From the NCBI RefSeq assembly GCF_023091745.1, contig NC_068915.1, forward strand, positions 48,418,001-48,482,000: DNA of 64,000 nucleotides, read 5' to 3'. Positions 43,815 through 55,002 of the stretch are shown one piece after another. Numbering within the stretch: the stretch's first letter is position 1; every line of letters starts with the position of its first letter. This DNA comes from Budorcas taxicolor (Eukaryota > Chordata > Mammalia > Artiodactyla > Bovidae). The notes beneath the pieces were generated by a model, which was not told the DNA's origin, made no database searches, and worked only from the letters and a program-made list of their open reading frames with translations. Made by a program: the position numbers and the translations under genes.

Positions 43815-45618
43815 CAGTTCAGTCGCTCAGTCATGTCTGACTCTTTGCGACCCCCATGAATCACAGCATGCCAGGACTCCCTGTCCATCACCAGCTCACG
43901 GAATTCACTCAGACTCACATCCATCGAGTCAGGGATGACATCCAGCCATCTCATCCTCTGTTGTCCCCTTCTCCTCCTGCCCCCAATTCCTCCCAGCATC
44001 AGAGTCTTTGCCAATGAGTCAACTCTTCGCATGAGGTGGCCAAAGTACGGGAGCTTCAGCTTTAGCATCATTCCTTCCAAAGAAATTCCAGGGCTGATCT
44101 CCTTCAGAATGGATGGGTTGGATCTCCTTGCAGTCCAAGGGACTCTCAAGAGTCTTCCCCAACACCACAGTTCAAAAGCATCAATTCTTCGGCGCTCAGC
44201 CTTCTTCACAGTCCAACTCTCACATCCATACATGACCACAGGAAAATCTATAGCCTTGACTAGATGGACCTTAGTCAGCAAAGTAATATCTCTGCTTTTG
44301 AATATGCTATCTAGGTTGGTCATAACTTTTCCTCCAAGCGGTAAGTGTCTTTTAATTTCATGGCTGCAGTCACCATCTGCAGTGATTTTGGAGCCCCCAA
44401 AAATAAAGTCTGACACTGTTTCCACTGTTTCCTCATCTATTTCCCATGAAGTGATGGGACTGCATGCCATGATCTTCATTTTCTGAATGTTGAGCATTAA
44501 GCCTACTTTTCCACTCTCCTCTTTCACTTTCATCAAGAGGCTTTGAGTTCCTCTTCACTTTCTGCCATAAGGGTGGTGTCATCTGCATATCTGAGGTTAT
44601 TGATATTTCTCCCAACAATCTTGATTCCAGCTTGTGTTTCTTCCAGTCCAGCGTTTCTCATGATGGACTCTGCATAGAAGTTAAATAAGCAGGGTGACAA
44701 TATACAGTCTTGATGTACTCCTTTTCCTATTTGGAACCAGTCTGTCGTTCCATGTCCAGTTCTAACTGTTGCTTCCTGACCTGCATATAGGTTTCTCAAG
44801 AGGCAGGTCAGGTTTTCTAGTATTCCCATCTCTCTCAGAATTTTCCACAGTTTATTGTGATCCACACAGTCAAAGGCTTTGGCATAGTCAATAAAGCAGA
44901 AATAGAAGAAATAGATGTTTTTCTGGAACTCTCTTGCTTTTTCCATGACCCAGCAGATGTTGGCAATTTGATCTCTGGTTCCTCTGCCTTTTCTAAAACC
45001 AGCTTGAACATCAGGAGGTTCACGGTTCACGTATGGCTGAGGCCTGGCTTGGAGAATTTTGAGCATTACTTTACCAGCATGTGAGATGAGTGCAATTGTG
45101 TGGTAGTTTGAGCATTCTTTGGCATTGCCTTTCTTTGGGATTGGAATGAAAACAGACCTTTTCCAGTCCTGTGGCCACTGCTGAGTTTTCCAAATTTGCT
45201 GGCATATTGAGTGCAGCACTTTCACAGCATCTTCTTTCAGGATTTGAAATAGCTCAACTGGAATTCCATTACCTTCACTAGCTTTGTTTGTAGTGATGCT
45301 TTCTAAGGCCCACTTGACTTCACATTCCAGGATGTCTGGCTCTAGATGAGTTATCACACCATTGTGATTGTCTGGGTCATGAAGATCTTTTTTGTACAGT
45401 TCTGTGTATTCTTGCCACCTCTTCTTAATATCTTCTGCTTCTGTTAGGTGCATACCATTTCTGTCCTTTATTGAGCCCATCTTTGCATGAAATGTTCCCT
45501 TGGTAGCTCTAATTTTCTTGAAGAGATCTCTAGTCTTTCCCATTCTGTTGTTTTCCTGTATTTCTTTGCATTGATTGCTGAGGAAGGCTTTCTTATCTCT
45601 TCTTGCTCTTCTTTGAAA
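43815..45618 (-). pseudogene. BovB LINE, best-preserved RT in the window, one frameshift
   Basis: The minus strand carries two long overlapping frames: 44533-45543 (336 codons, linker plus reverse transcriptase) and 43814-44536 (240 codons, rest of RT to C-terminus). Visible blocks: WALESITTNKAS, IPVELFQILKED, FIPIPKKGNAKECSNY, FIDYAKAFDCVDHNKLWKIL, catalytic YADD at 44578-44589, then YGCESWTVKKAE and GGIGGRRRRG. A single-base loss near 44540 in an A-rich run ends the first frame. A 9-bp duplication near 44900 adds three residues before the FIDYAKAF block. The endonuclease is missing, so the element is dead. A 12-bp direct repeat CTCTGATTGACT (43803-43814, 45619-45630) flanks it. Confidence 0.96.
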
Positions 45619-45630
45619 CTCTGATTGACT

Positions 45631-46184
45631 AGCAAAGAATTAAAACAGTAAGTAATGAAAGATGAGAAAAGTAATGATTCATATTAATTAAGGAACAAAA
45701 TTTCCTGTACATTGAAATTTACATACTGCCAAATCTGTGAAAAAAGGTAGTTTTATTAGTTTACTCATTTTAATTAAAAGTCCATATCTAAGTCTCAAAA
45801 ACAACAATCTCTTTATTTTTTAAAATATATATTTGGGTCTATTAAACTGACATGAATTTCATAGAGCTAGAAGTATTAGAACTCAAAATAGTTTAGCTTT
45901 ATTTTTTGATTCTAAGAAGATAATACACCTTACAGGATGTCATTCACAAGGTTTGATTCAGCATTTAATGATTACAAATGTTGATATTTTAGAAATAAAA
46001 ATATGAGTATTCTCAGAAGTATAATTCTGATGGTTTAGCCACAAATGTGCCTTACGTGTGAGAAAACGTTTCTAGAGGAATATGTAAGGTTGCAAAAAGT
46101 ACTGCATGATAAACTGGGAAACAAAAAACATATAAAGTAATAAAAATTTGAGAAATGATGCAGATGGAAATGAACAAGGGGTAT
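45631..46184. other. Unannotated AT-rich DNA
   Basis: Nothing recognised. Confidence 0.4.
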
Positions 46185-46395
46185 TCATAGATTCAGAGAA
46201 TGTTTGTGCTTGGGGAGACTTCAGAGACTATAGAACAAACACCTCATTTTTCAGCAGGGGAAACGGAAGCTCAGAGGTATTACAAAACTCAAATGATATA
46301 GTCCTAAGGTGATCCAGTGTTATAAAATAACTAGACTCATTATTAAAATTACCCAGTCTTGTTTACAAGACCAGAGGTATGCTCTATTTCTCACT
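46185..46395 (-). mobile_element. Ancient MIR-like interspersed repeat
   Basis: CTTCAGAGACTATAGAACAAACACCTCATTTTTCAGCAGGGGAAACGGAAGCTCAGAGG resembles the common old mammalian repeat with a ttttacagatgaggaaactgaggc block. The subfamily is unclear. Confidence 0.5.
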
Positions 46396-46546
46396 TTCTT
46401 AGAAGATTACCTCTAAAGGGAAAGATAAGTTCAGTAAATGTTTCCCATTTACTACCTAATTTACTTAGTTTACTTGTTCTAGTTTCAGCAGAAGATTCAT
46501 ACAGTGATGACCAGGAGCCTAGCTAACTTTTTGCAAGTTCTTAATT

Positions 46547-46815
46547 GCTGCTGCTAAGTCGCTTCAGTCATGTCCGACCCTGTGCGACCCCATAGATGGC
46601 AGCCCACCAGGCTCCCCAATCCCTGGGATTCTCCAAGCAAGAACACTGGAGTGGGTTGCCATTTCCTTCTCCCCTACATGAAAGTGAAAAGTGAAAGGGA
46701 AGTCGCTCAGTCGTGTCCGACCCCTAGTGACTCCATGGACTGCAGCCTACCAGGCTCCTCCGTCCATGGGATTTTCCAGGCAAGAGTACTGGAGTAGGGT
46801 GCCATTGCCTTCTCT
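46547..46815 (-). mobile_element. Bov-A2 dimeric SINE
   Basis: CTGCTGCTAAGTCGCTTCAGTC, first monomer ending TTCCTTCTCC, a CTACATGAAAGTGAAAAGTGAAAGG linker, second monomer ending GTGCCATTGCCTTCTC. Highly similar to the family sequence. The two plus ORFs across it are SINE readings. Confidence 0.93.
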
Positions 46816-48958
46816 GCTCACATGCTGCACGGTGCAGCAAAAAAGATTTAAAAAAAGAATGAGATTAAATACGATCAGGTGCTTTTCCTGAACACTTTAT
46901 CAAGTGTTTCAGGTGTCATGAATGAGAATGGGGGCATTCATTTTATGGGAAACAGTATCATGAAAAGCTATTTTACAACTAATTTTGTGGGAAATATTCA
47001 GTCATTCATGGTATACTTTGTATTTAATTCCTTAGTTAGAATTATTTATTCAAAGACTGCTAATTGAAGTAAAAATATTGGAGAAAATAGGATATTTGGG
47101 GATATAAAGGAGGAGAGATTATAAATTCAGATAAAAAATATACAGAAAGTGAATATTTATCAGAGAGAAAAATGAGAAAAAATTGACTAAGAAAGGAAAG
47201 TAGGTCCAGAAATGAAGTTACTAAACATAAATTCTGTTTGTGACAACACTTGTCCCTCTAATTTTTCAAATATGAATAAAAATAAACTTTTTGTTTTCCT
47301 ATAATTTCCTTCATGTAATACATCAAATTGAAAGAACTTACCTTTAAGTTTATATCAAGGTAATAATTTTAGGCATGTTGTCTATTGTGGGCGCTATGCT
47401 GCCAGATTCTACCTTCAGTTCTAGAGGATTTATTCCTTCACATCCTGGGAAGGTTGTTGGCTTGTAACTTGGAGCTGTGAGTTCACTTTGGGAATTGTCT
47501 CAACTTATGATGACCACCTTCTTGAAGGACAAACTCTGTTTCCCAGGAAGACCATATCCAATGACAGGTAAATGCTGATAAATAAAGACATGACCTGCTT
47601 GCCTCAACCTGGGAAAACACTGAAGGATCATCTCAGCTTCAGTGTGTCCCATAGATACACTAAATTTCTTACTGTAACTATGTCATAGATCAACTTACCT
47701 CTGTGATGTGAGGCATAAAACTTGAGCGCACATCTCAGTAAAACTCCAGCCTCTAACCTCCTTTGCCCAGTCTATTTCCCCAGGAAACCCAATCTATTTC
47801 CCCAGGAAACCCAATCTATAACAATGGCCTTCTTTTTTACCATATTTTAAAATATGATATTCCTTGGATTACTTTTGTATAAGCACTTAAGATCAAACTG
47901 TAAGGAATCTATTTTATCTTCATGCACAGACCTACACAAATCCTTAGAGAAAGGATGAGTTAAGTATATTGAAAGAATGAAATTATGAAAAATGTCAAGT
48001 CAGTTTTCAAGATATTGGCAAAGATCAAAAATAGGTAAAATAAAGAAGAAAAAGAAGGGATGAGATGGAGGGAAACCATCTGAACATGATCATAGAAAAT
48101 GAAGTAACACTTGAATACCATATACAGGCATGTATAGTTTTTACTTTTGTTCACAAATATTTTGATCACTTCATGGACTCTGTAGATGCAACAAAATGCT
48201 CCAAAAGAATAAAATTAAAACATTAAACATGTTTTAAAAAATTATGTAAGAAATACATGCAAAAATAAGATAATTGACATCCTGAGCTTTTGAAAAACTT
48301 TTCCTTTTTGCTGATAAACAGAAATATGAAGTTAGATTAGAAATTAACTTTTATTTTATTTTTATTTTACTTTAATTTATTTTCACTCTAAGGATTATGT
48401 TTTGGCTGGATACACAATTGTGAACTGTGCCTGAGATTTGAAACTTTGTGTACTTTTCCAAAATGTTTAGATTTTCCAAGGTACTAACTAACAAAATCAT
48501 AAAGAACAGTATAGAATTGCTATAATTCAATTTTCAAAAGTATTCACTTGTTTGGGTCTCTATGAATCATGACTAATGATTTGGACTAATATGACCTGCT
48601 TTCAGAGCTCAACAAACAACTTTCCATAAATAAAGAACATTTTCATTGGTAATAGGATAAATTAAGGTACATATATGTAGGCAGGCATGAAAACAAAAAT
48701 GTTTGGTTAAAAAGTGGTAGCGTTCCTTGCTTGTATTTAATGATGGTGTGGAACAGTAAGAATCATCAAGCAGTGCAATTTGTTCCAAGTGCTAGTCAGA
48801 TATTTTAGATACAAAATATAATGTACCAAACCTCCCTTTCTTCTTTAGAATAATTCAAAAATAAAAACCTTAACAGAAATAACAGGAAATTGCTGATTAT
48901 TTTGGAATTGATAGAATAGGAGAACCAGAAAGTGAATTGCAACTCCAAAACGAGTCTT
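46816..48958. other. Mostly unannotated AT-rich DNA
   Basis: 47380-47870 is less AT-rich and contains a 22-bp tandem repeat (47771-47820). Its end, CCAATCTATAACA, could be an old LTR or DNA-transposon edge but I cannot support a call. The other open frames (60-86 codons) are in AT-rich DNA without domains. Confidence 0.35.
47771..47820 (+). repeat. 22-bp tandem repeat, 2.3 copies
   Basis: TCTATTTCCCCAGGAAACCC plus AA is repeated perfectly at 47771-47792 and 47793-47814, with a third partial TCTATA. Confidence 0.9.
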
Positions 48959-48970
48959 AAAAGAACAGAT

Positions 48971-49036
48971 ATCATGTTTGGGAACACATGTAAGAATTAA
49001 AGATTTTAAAATTAAAAAAAAATAAAAATAAAAAAA
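48971..49036 (+). mobile_element. Minimal L1-type 3' tail insertion with TSD
   Basis: TTTGGGAACACATGTAAGAATTAAAG followed by an A-rich tail is bracketed by GAACAGAT preceded by A's (48959-48970, 49037-49048). The left target reads TCTTAAAAG, an L1 endonuclease-like TT/AAAA site. I infer a very short 5'-truncated L1_BT tail. Confidence 0.65.
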
Positions 49037-49048
49037 AAAAGAACAGAT

Positions 49049-49984
49049 AACATACTCATTAAGCCTCAAATAAATGTTCAACTTGTAATTTGTAAGTGTA
49101 CTCATATAAACATGAATTATTGTACATTTCAGTTACACTAAAGATCTAACAGTGAATTAGGTTGGCACACTGACAATAAACCAGAACTTCAGAAAGGATT
49201 TTAATTGAAGATTTTACCTTAATTATGAAAGGGAACATCTAAGAAGTAGTTTAAGCCTAAAAGCAATAGAATTTAACAAGAAACAGTTCAGATTCTGGCT
49301 AAAGGTGATTAACCTGAAAAAAAATCTATTTTATTTAGGAGTGCAAGCACCTAAAATTGTAGAGGTAAGGAAGCAAGCATCATCTCCCTTTGAATATATA
49401 AAAATGTGCAGTCTAAAAACTTGTTGGAAAAGCTTTTCAGTTTCTTTAGAAAAATTGTACTTAAGCTTAGTTAGCTATCATATTATGTAAAATTATCTAT
49501 AGTTCAAAGATGCTATTTTCACATGGTTGATTAATCTAGTAAAAGCTTCTTTGAATTTCTGAACTACATTTTTGAAGTGTTTTGGCTGCTGATAATTTTC
49601 TCCTTTGTAAGTTAATTATACCAAATGCAGATAGGCATAGCCATTAACACTTTTAATACTGATTTATATTTAAGATGCATCAATGCTAAATAAGTATATG
49701 AGGAATATTGATGGGCATGACACAAATATTGACTACCATTTTTTACCAAATAAAAAATTGCAGTTGTTCATTAGATTTTTTTTGTCTCACATGGCATTGT
49801 GAACACTACTGACTTTTCAAATTCTGCAAATTTAACAGTTAATAAAATAAGCTTACACAAATATTCAGTTGGAAATATTTTTGGTGAAGTTGTAAGGGCT
49901 CATTTAAAGGATATTAAATGAATAAACCAGGAGAAAACACTGTTTTCAAATTAGTATATCTTTTGAAATTGTGGTTGCAGGGAA
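49049..49984. other. Unannotated AT-rich DNA
   Basis: Nothing recognised. Confidence 0.4.
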
Positions 49985-50105
49985 GAAATGGAGACACAGA
50001 AATAGAGAACAGACTTGTGGGCACAGTGGGGAAGGAGAAGGTAGGATGAATTAAGAAAGTAGCATTTACATATATACACTATCATGTGTAAAATACATGG
50101 CTAGT
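49985..50105 (+). mobile_element. L1_BT-like 3' UTR, first part
   Basis: AAATGGAGACACAGAAATAGAGAACAGACTTGTGGGCACAGTGGGGAAGGAGAAGG and TATACACTATCATGTGTAAAATACATGGCTAG follow the bovine L1 3' UTR. The sequence is interrupted at about 50106 by a BovB and resumes after it. Confidence 0.75.
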
Positions 50106-51200
50106 TGTTTTTATTGTTCTCTTGACAAATTGTGTCTGATACTTTGTGACTGCATGGACTGCAGCATGCCGGTCCCCTCTATCCTCCACTATCTCCTGGT
50201 GTTTGCTCAAATTCATGTCAATTGAGTCAGTGATGCCATCTAGCCATCTCACCCTCTGTCCTACCCTTCTTCTCCTGCCCTCAATATTTCCAAACTGAGT
50301 TGAATCTTAGCATCAGGTGGCCAAAGTATTGGAGGCTCACTTTCAGTACCAGTCTTTCCAATGAATATTCAGGGTTGATTTCCTTTAGGATTGACCTGTT
50401 TGATCTCCTTACTTCCAAGGGACTCTCAAGAGTCTTCTCCAGGACCAAAATTTGAAAGCACCAGTTCTTCCGTGCTCAGACTTATTTACTCACATGTGTA
50501 TATGACTACTGGAAAAACCATAGCTTTGACTATACAGACCTTTATCAGCAAAGTGATGTCTCTGTTTTTTGATATGCTATCTAAGTTTGTCATAGCTTTC
50601 CTTCCAAGGAACAAGCATCTTTTAATTTCATGGCTACAGTCACTGTTCTCAGTGATTTTGGAGCCCAAGAAAAACTCTGTCACTGTTTCCACCTTTCCCC
50701 CATTTATTTGCCATGAAATGATGGGACTAGATGCCATGACTTTTTTTTTCCGATGTTGAGTTTGAAGCCAGCTTTTTCACTCTCCTTTCACCTTCATCAA
50801 GAGATTCTTTAGTTCCTCTTCACTTTGTGCCGTTAGAGTAGTATCATCTGCATTTCTGAGGTTGTTATTTGTCCCAGCAATCTTGATTCCATTTTGTGAT
50901 TTATCCAACCCTCTTTTTTCCTTAATGTACTCTGAATATAGGTTAAATAAGCAAGGTGACAATATATGGTCTTGACATTCTCCTTTCCCAATTTTGAACC
51001 AGTCCACATTCCATGTCCGGTTCTAACTGTTGCTTCTTCTCCTGTGTACAGGTTTCTCATGATACGGGTAAGGTGGTCTGGTACTCTTATTTCTTTAAGA
51101 ATTTCCCACAATTTGCTGTGATCCACACAGTCAAAGGCTTTAGTGTAATCAATGAAGCAGAAGTAGATTTTTTTTTTTTTTTTTCCTGGAATGCCCTTTC
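50106..51200 (-). pseudogene. Old, diverged BovB inserted in an L1 3' UTR
   Basis: Reverse-orientation BovB from the 3' end (CTGATACTTTGTGACTGCATGGACTGCAGC) to the RT fingers region. The minus frames 50486-50737, 50777-51007 and 50833-51126 hold recognisable but altered blocks; the catalytic box at 50843-50854 reads NADD instead of YADD. A 17-T expansion (51168-51184) lies in the segment equivalent to FCFID. Divergence is visibly greater than in the other BovB copies and several indels break the frame. Confidence 0.9.
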
Positions 51201-51214
51201 TTTCTGCCTAATTC

Positions 51215-51420
51215 AACCAATGTGGGAGATTGGGAAGTTGCTATATAACACAGGGACCCCAGCTTGGCCAATTGTGATGACCTAGAGGGGTGGAATGGGA
51301 CAGAGGAGGGAGGGGATATATGCATAATTATGGCTGATTCGAGTTTCTATGAAGCAGAAACCAACACAACATTGTAAAGCAATTATCCTTCAATTAAAAA
51401 ATAAAATTAAAAAATTAGTG
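51215..51420 (+). mobile_element. L1_BT-like 3' UTR, second part
   Basis: ATTGGGAAGTTGCTATATAACACAGGGACC, TGATGACCTAGAGGGGTGG, GGGATATATGC, CAGAAACCAACACAACATTGTAAAGCAATTATCC and an A-rich end are the continuation of the L1 3' UTR that begins at 49985. Confidence 0.8.
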
Positions 51421-51621
51421 TGTCTATTGACTTTCTGAGATGTCAGTAGAGCCTTTAGATCTTAAAGCAATGTAGCTTTCCAATTGTTGCTATGTGTTCA
51501 ATCACTTCTTTCTTGAGTTTATATCTATTTCATATGTTTCAGGATTTCATATGTTTCAAGTCAAAAGGTAAGGTGCTGAAGCTGTTATCCAGACCAAGGC
51601 AGAAATTACTCCTATTCTGTG

Positions 51622-51750
51622 CTGCTGCTGCTAAGTCGCTTCAGTTGTGTCCTACTCTGTGCCATCCCATGGACGGCAGCCCACCAGGCTCCCTCATCCC
51701 TGGGATTCTCCAAGCTAGAACACTGGAGTGGGTTGCCATTTCCTTCTTCT
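51622..51750 (-). mobile_element. Bov-A monomer of Bov-A2 type
   Basis: GCTGCTGCTGCTAAGTCGCTTCAG through GGCAGCCCACCAGGCTCCC to TTGCCATTTCCTTCTTC. One monomer only; the second half of the dimer is missing. Confidence 0.88.
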
Positions 51751-51849
51751 ATTCTGTGAGCAAATACAAATACAGTCTACTTGGGAAAGTTAAATTAAGC
51801 CTATAATGAATAGAATACATGTCTTCTGCAACATTTTTAGAAGCTTTCT

Positions 51850-52045
51850 AAATTCATTGACTCAGATGTGTTAATTGAATTCCATTTCTACTTTGGTTTC
51901 TAAGGTTATATTTGTAAAATGGGGATGATAATCTTTGCCATCTTTACAGGATTGTTATGATTACTAAATGGGATAGCAGATGCAAATGTGTTTTTGTAAA
52001 ACTATAAAGTGCCTTGTAAATACAGAGATGGCAATACTAGTATTG
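51850..52045 (+). mobile_element. MIR SINE
   Basis: TTTGTAAAATGGGGATGATAATCTTTGCCATCTTTACAGGATTGTTATGATTACTAAATGGG and AACTATAAAGTGCC reproduce the MIR core and tail well. Confidence 0.8.
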
Positions 52046-52582
52046 CATTGTATTAACTAGATCTCATCTGCTACCTATATATTCTTGTCATTCCACTCCG
52101 TCCTTTCCAGGTCCAGTCTTCTTTAGGAATAAGAATAGAAGGGTCACATTAAATACCTGTTCTTCTGTACATTAAAAAAAAAAAACTATATAGTATGGCT
52201 TAATTACAGACATTATATGTGATATATTAATAACATGGACAAGGGGAACACACAGAAGGGACACTAAACTTAGTCCAGGAGCATCCACAAAAACTTCCCA
52301 ATGGAAAAACATCAATGTTACTTGAATTAAAAGTGTTCTGTTTGCTCTAGGTAGTTAAGGCAAATGTGTGGTGATAATAAAATGATCTAAAATATTAATA
52401 TATGATACCAGAAAAAAACTTCTTAATTATTTAAAAAAGTTTTAATTTGTTATTCTTGGTTGCAGCATGTCTTTCTTCCCTTTAGTGATAGAGTGATGGA
52501 GGATTCTTCTTTTTAAGGGGCTCCAGTTTCACCATCCCTTATTTCTGTATCATTATTTGCACATAGTTATTGGAAAATAATG
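52046..52582. other. Unannotated AT-rich DNA
   Basis: Nothing recognised. Confidence 0.4.
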
Positions 52583-52800
52583 GGGCTTCTAAGGTGATGC
52601 TAGTAGTCAAGAATCCACCTGCCAATACAAGGGACATAAAAGACACAGCTTCCATCCCTGGGTCGGGAAGATCCATTGGAGGAGGAAATGGCAACCCACA
52701 CCAGTATTCTTGCCGGGGAAATTCCATGGGCAAAGGAACCTGGTCTTACGGTCTGTGGGGTCACAAAGAGTCAGATATGACTGAGTGACTAAGAGTGGAA
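52583..52800 (+). mobile_element. Bov-tA SINE variant (GATGCTAGTAG head)
   Basis: GGGCTTCTAAGGTGATGCTAGTAGTCAAGAATCCACCTGCC, GGTCGGGAAGATCCATTGGAGGAGG, CATGGGCAAAGGAACCTGG, CAGATATGACTGAGTGACTAAG. Third member of the GTGCTAGTGG subtype. Confidence 0.87.
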
Positions 52801-53220
52801 ATAATAACACAATATGGAGGAGGCAGATTTGTGTTTCAAAGCCTTAGACCAGAACTGGGATTTCTTTGACAAAAGCTAGTCACATGGCCAATCCAAGAGG
52901 GAACAGTGACTAAGAAATATATTGCATGGCTAGAAAGCTGTCTTTGAGTAATGACTCTGTACTTTGGAAGCAGTTAATGTAAGTTAGACAAATACTCATC
53001 TCAGACATAGGGCTCAAATGTTAAGAAGGTGCAAAGTGTGCAAGGGTGCAACTGTTAGGAAGAGTAGTAAGATAGAAATGTTAAAATATAACAGTCTAGG
53101 ATCTGTTCATGCTTTATTCAAAATAAAATGAATATGGTGCATATATATACTGCTCAGTGTCAAGAAAATTAGAAAACAAACATACAAAAGAAAAATTATC
53201 TGAAACATCTGCAAATGTTG
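52801..53220. other. Unannotated DNA
   Basis: Nothing recognised. Confidence 0.4.
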
Positions 53221-53231
53221 ATAGAAACATA

Positions 53232-53443
53232 ATGTGAAACTGTTAATTGCTCAGTCATGTCTGACTCTTTGTGACCCCATGGACTGTAGCCCACCGGGCT
53301 CCTCTGTCCATGGGAGTCTCCAGGCAAGAATACTGAAGTGGGTAGATTTCCTTTTCCAGGGAATCTTCCTGACCCAGCGATTGAATCTGGGTCTCCTGCA
53401 TTGTAGGCAGATTCTTTAATGTGGATGTCACCAGGTAAGCTCA
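53232..53443 (-). mobile_element. Bov-tA SINE with exact 11-bp TSD
   Basis: ATTGCTCAGTCATGTCTGACTC, CCCATGGACTGTAGCCCACCGGG, GTCTCCTGCATTGTAGGCAG, TCACCAGGTAAGC. ATAGAAACATA flanks at 53221-53231 and 53444-53454. Confidence 0.92.
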
Positions 53444-53504
53444 ATAGAAACATATTTAAGAGATAAAGAGAGTCTTTTTTTTTTTTTTTTAAATGGGAAC
53501 AAGT

Positions 53505-54575
53505 GTATCACAATAAACTGTGGAAAATTCTGAAAGAGATGGGAATATCAGACCACCTGACCTGCCTGTTGAGAAACCTATATGCAGGTCATGAAGCAAT
53601 AGTTAGAACTGGACATGGAACAACAGACTAGTTCCAAATAGGAAAAGGAGTACATCAAGACTGTATATTGCCACCCTGCTTATTTAACTTATATGTAGAG
53701 TACATCATGAGAAACACTGGGCTAGAGGACACACAAGCTGGAATCAAGATTGCTGGGAGAAATATCAATAACCTCAGATATGCAGATGACACCACCCTTA
53801 TGGCAGAAAGTGAAGAGGAACTAAAAAGCCTCTTGATGAAAGTGAAAGAGGAGAGGAAAAAGTTGGCTTAAAGCTCAACATTCAGAAAACTAAGATCGTG
53901 GCATCTGATCCCATCACTTCATGGCAAATAGATGGGGAAACAGTGGAAACAGTGTCAGACTTTATTTTGGGGGGCTCCAAAATCACTGCAGATGATTTTG
54001 CAGCCATGAAATTAAAAGACACTTACTCCTTGGAAAGAAAGTTATGACCAACCTAGACAGCATATTAAAAAGCAGAGACATTACTTTGCCAACAAAGGTC
54101 CATCTAGTCAAGGTTATGGTTTTTCCAGTGATCATGTATGGATGTGGACTATAAAGGATTGGACTATAAAGAAAGCTGAACACTGAAGAATTGATGCTTT
54201 TGAACTGTTGTGTTGAAGAAGACTTTTGAGAGTCCCTTGGACTGCAAGGAGATCCAACCAGTTCATCCTAAAGGAGATCAGTCCTAGGTGTTCATTGGAA
54301 GGACTGTTGCTGAAGCTGAAACTCCAATACTTTGGCCACCTAATGCGAAGAGCTGACTCATTTGAAAAGACCCTGATGCTGGGAGGGATTGAGGGCAGGA
54401 GGAGAAGGGGACGACAGAGGATGAGATGGCTGGATGGCATCACCGACTTGATGGACATGGGTTTGGGTGAATTCTGGGAGTTGGTGAGGAACAGGGAGGC
54501 CTAGTGTGCTGCAGTTCATGGGGTCGCAAAGAGTCAGACCTGACTGAGCAACTGAACTGAACTGAACTGAACTGA
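53505..54575 (+). pseudogene. BovB LINE 3' third, 5'-truncated, TSD-flanked
   Basis: Starts at the RT segment NKLWKILKEMG and runs to the (GAACT)n terminus. The frame 53668-53871 has catalytic YADD at 53779-53790; 54226-54504 holds GGIEGRRRRGRQRMRWLDG. A TAG in the equivalent of TTDWFQIG (GACTAGTTCC, near 53629) and later indels break it. TGGGAACAAGT (53494-53504) and TGGAAACAAGT (54576-54586) form an 11-bp TSD with one mismatch. Confidence 0.95.
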
Positions 54576-54801
54576 TGGAAACAAGTCATTGAGACTTTTT
54601 TTTTTTTAAATGAGATCTTCAGGGTTTGAGAACCCAATTCTGATTGATTAGATATAAATTTAAAAGATGACAAGTTTTGGACTGAAGTTGGTCTGTCCTG
54701 ATGATCTCAAGTTAGAATTCAGTCCGCTTATATGACAAGGACACCATTTATGTATTGATCAATTCAGATATAAAGCTAGTTTAAGTACTGAGTCCCAGGA
54801 G

Positions 54802-54993
54802 AATTCCCTTGTGGCTCAGCCGGTAAAGAATCCACCTGTAATATCAGAGACCTGAGTTCAGTCCCTGGATTGGGAAGATCCCTGGAGAAGGGAAAGGCTA
54901 CCCATTCACTACGTATTCTGGCCTGGAGAATTCAATGGACTGTATAGTCCATGAGGTTGCAAAGAGTTAGACAGGACTGAGCGACTTTCACTT
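54802..54993 (+). mobile_element. Bov-tA SINE with 9-bp TSD
   Basis: AATTCCCTTGTGGCTCAGCCGG head, GGGAAGATCCCTGGAGAAGGG, GACAGGACTGAGCGACTTTCAC end. TCCCAGGAG occurs at 54793-54801 and 54994-55002. Confidence 0.9.
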
Positions 54994-55002
54994 TCCCAGG
55001 AG

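Noticed and set aside
43935..44486. 183-codon plus-strand ORF
   Set aside because: Exact antisense of the BovB C-terminal frame (43814-44536).
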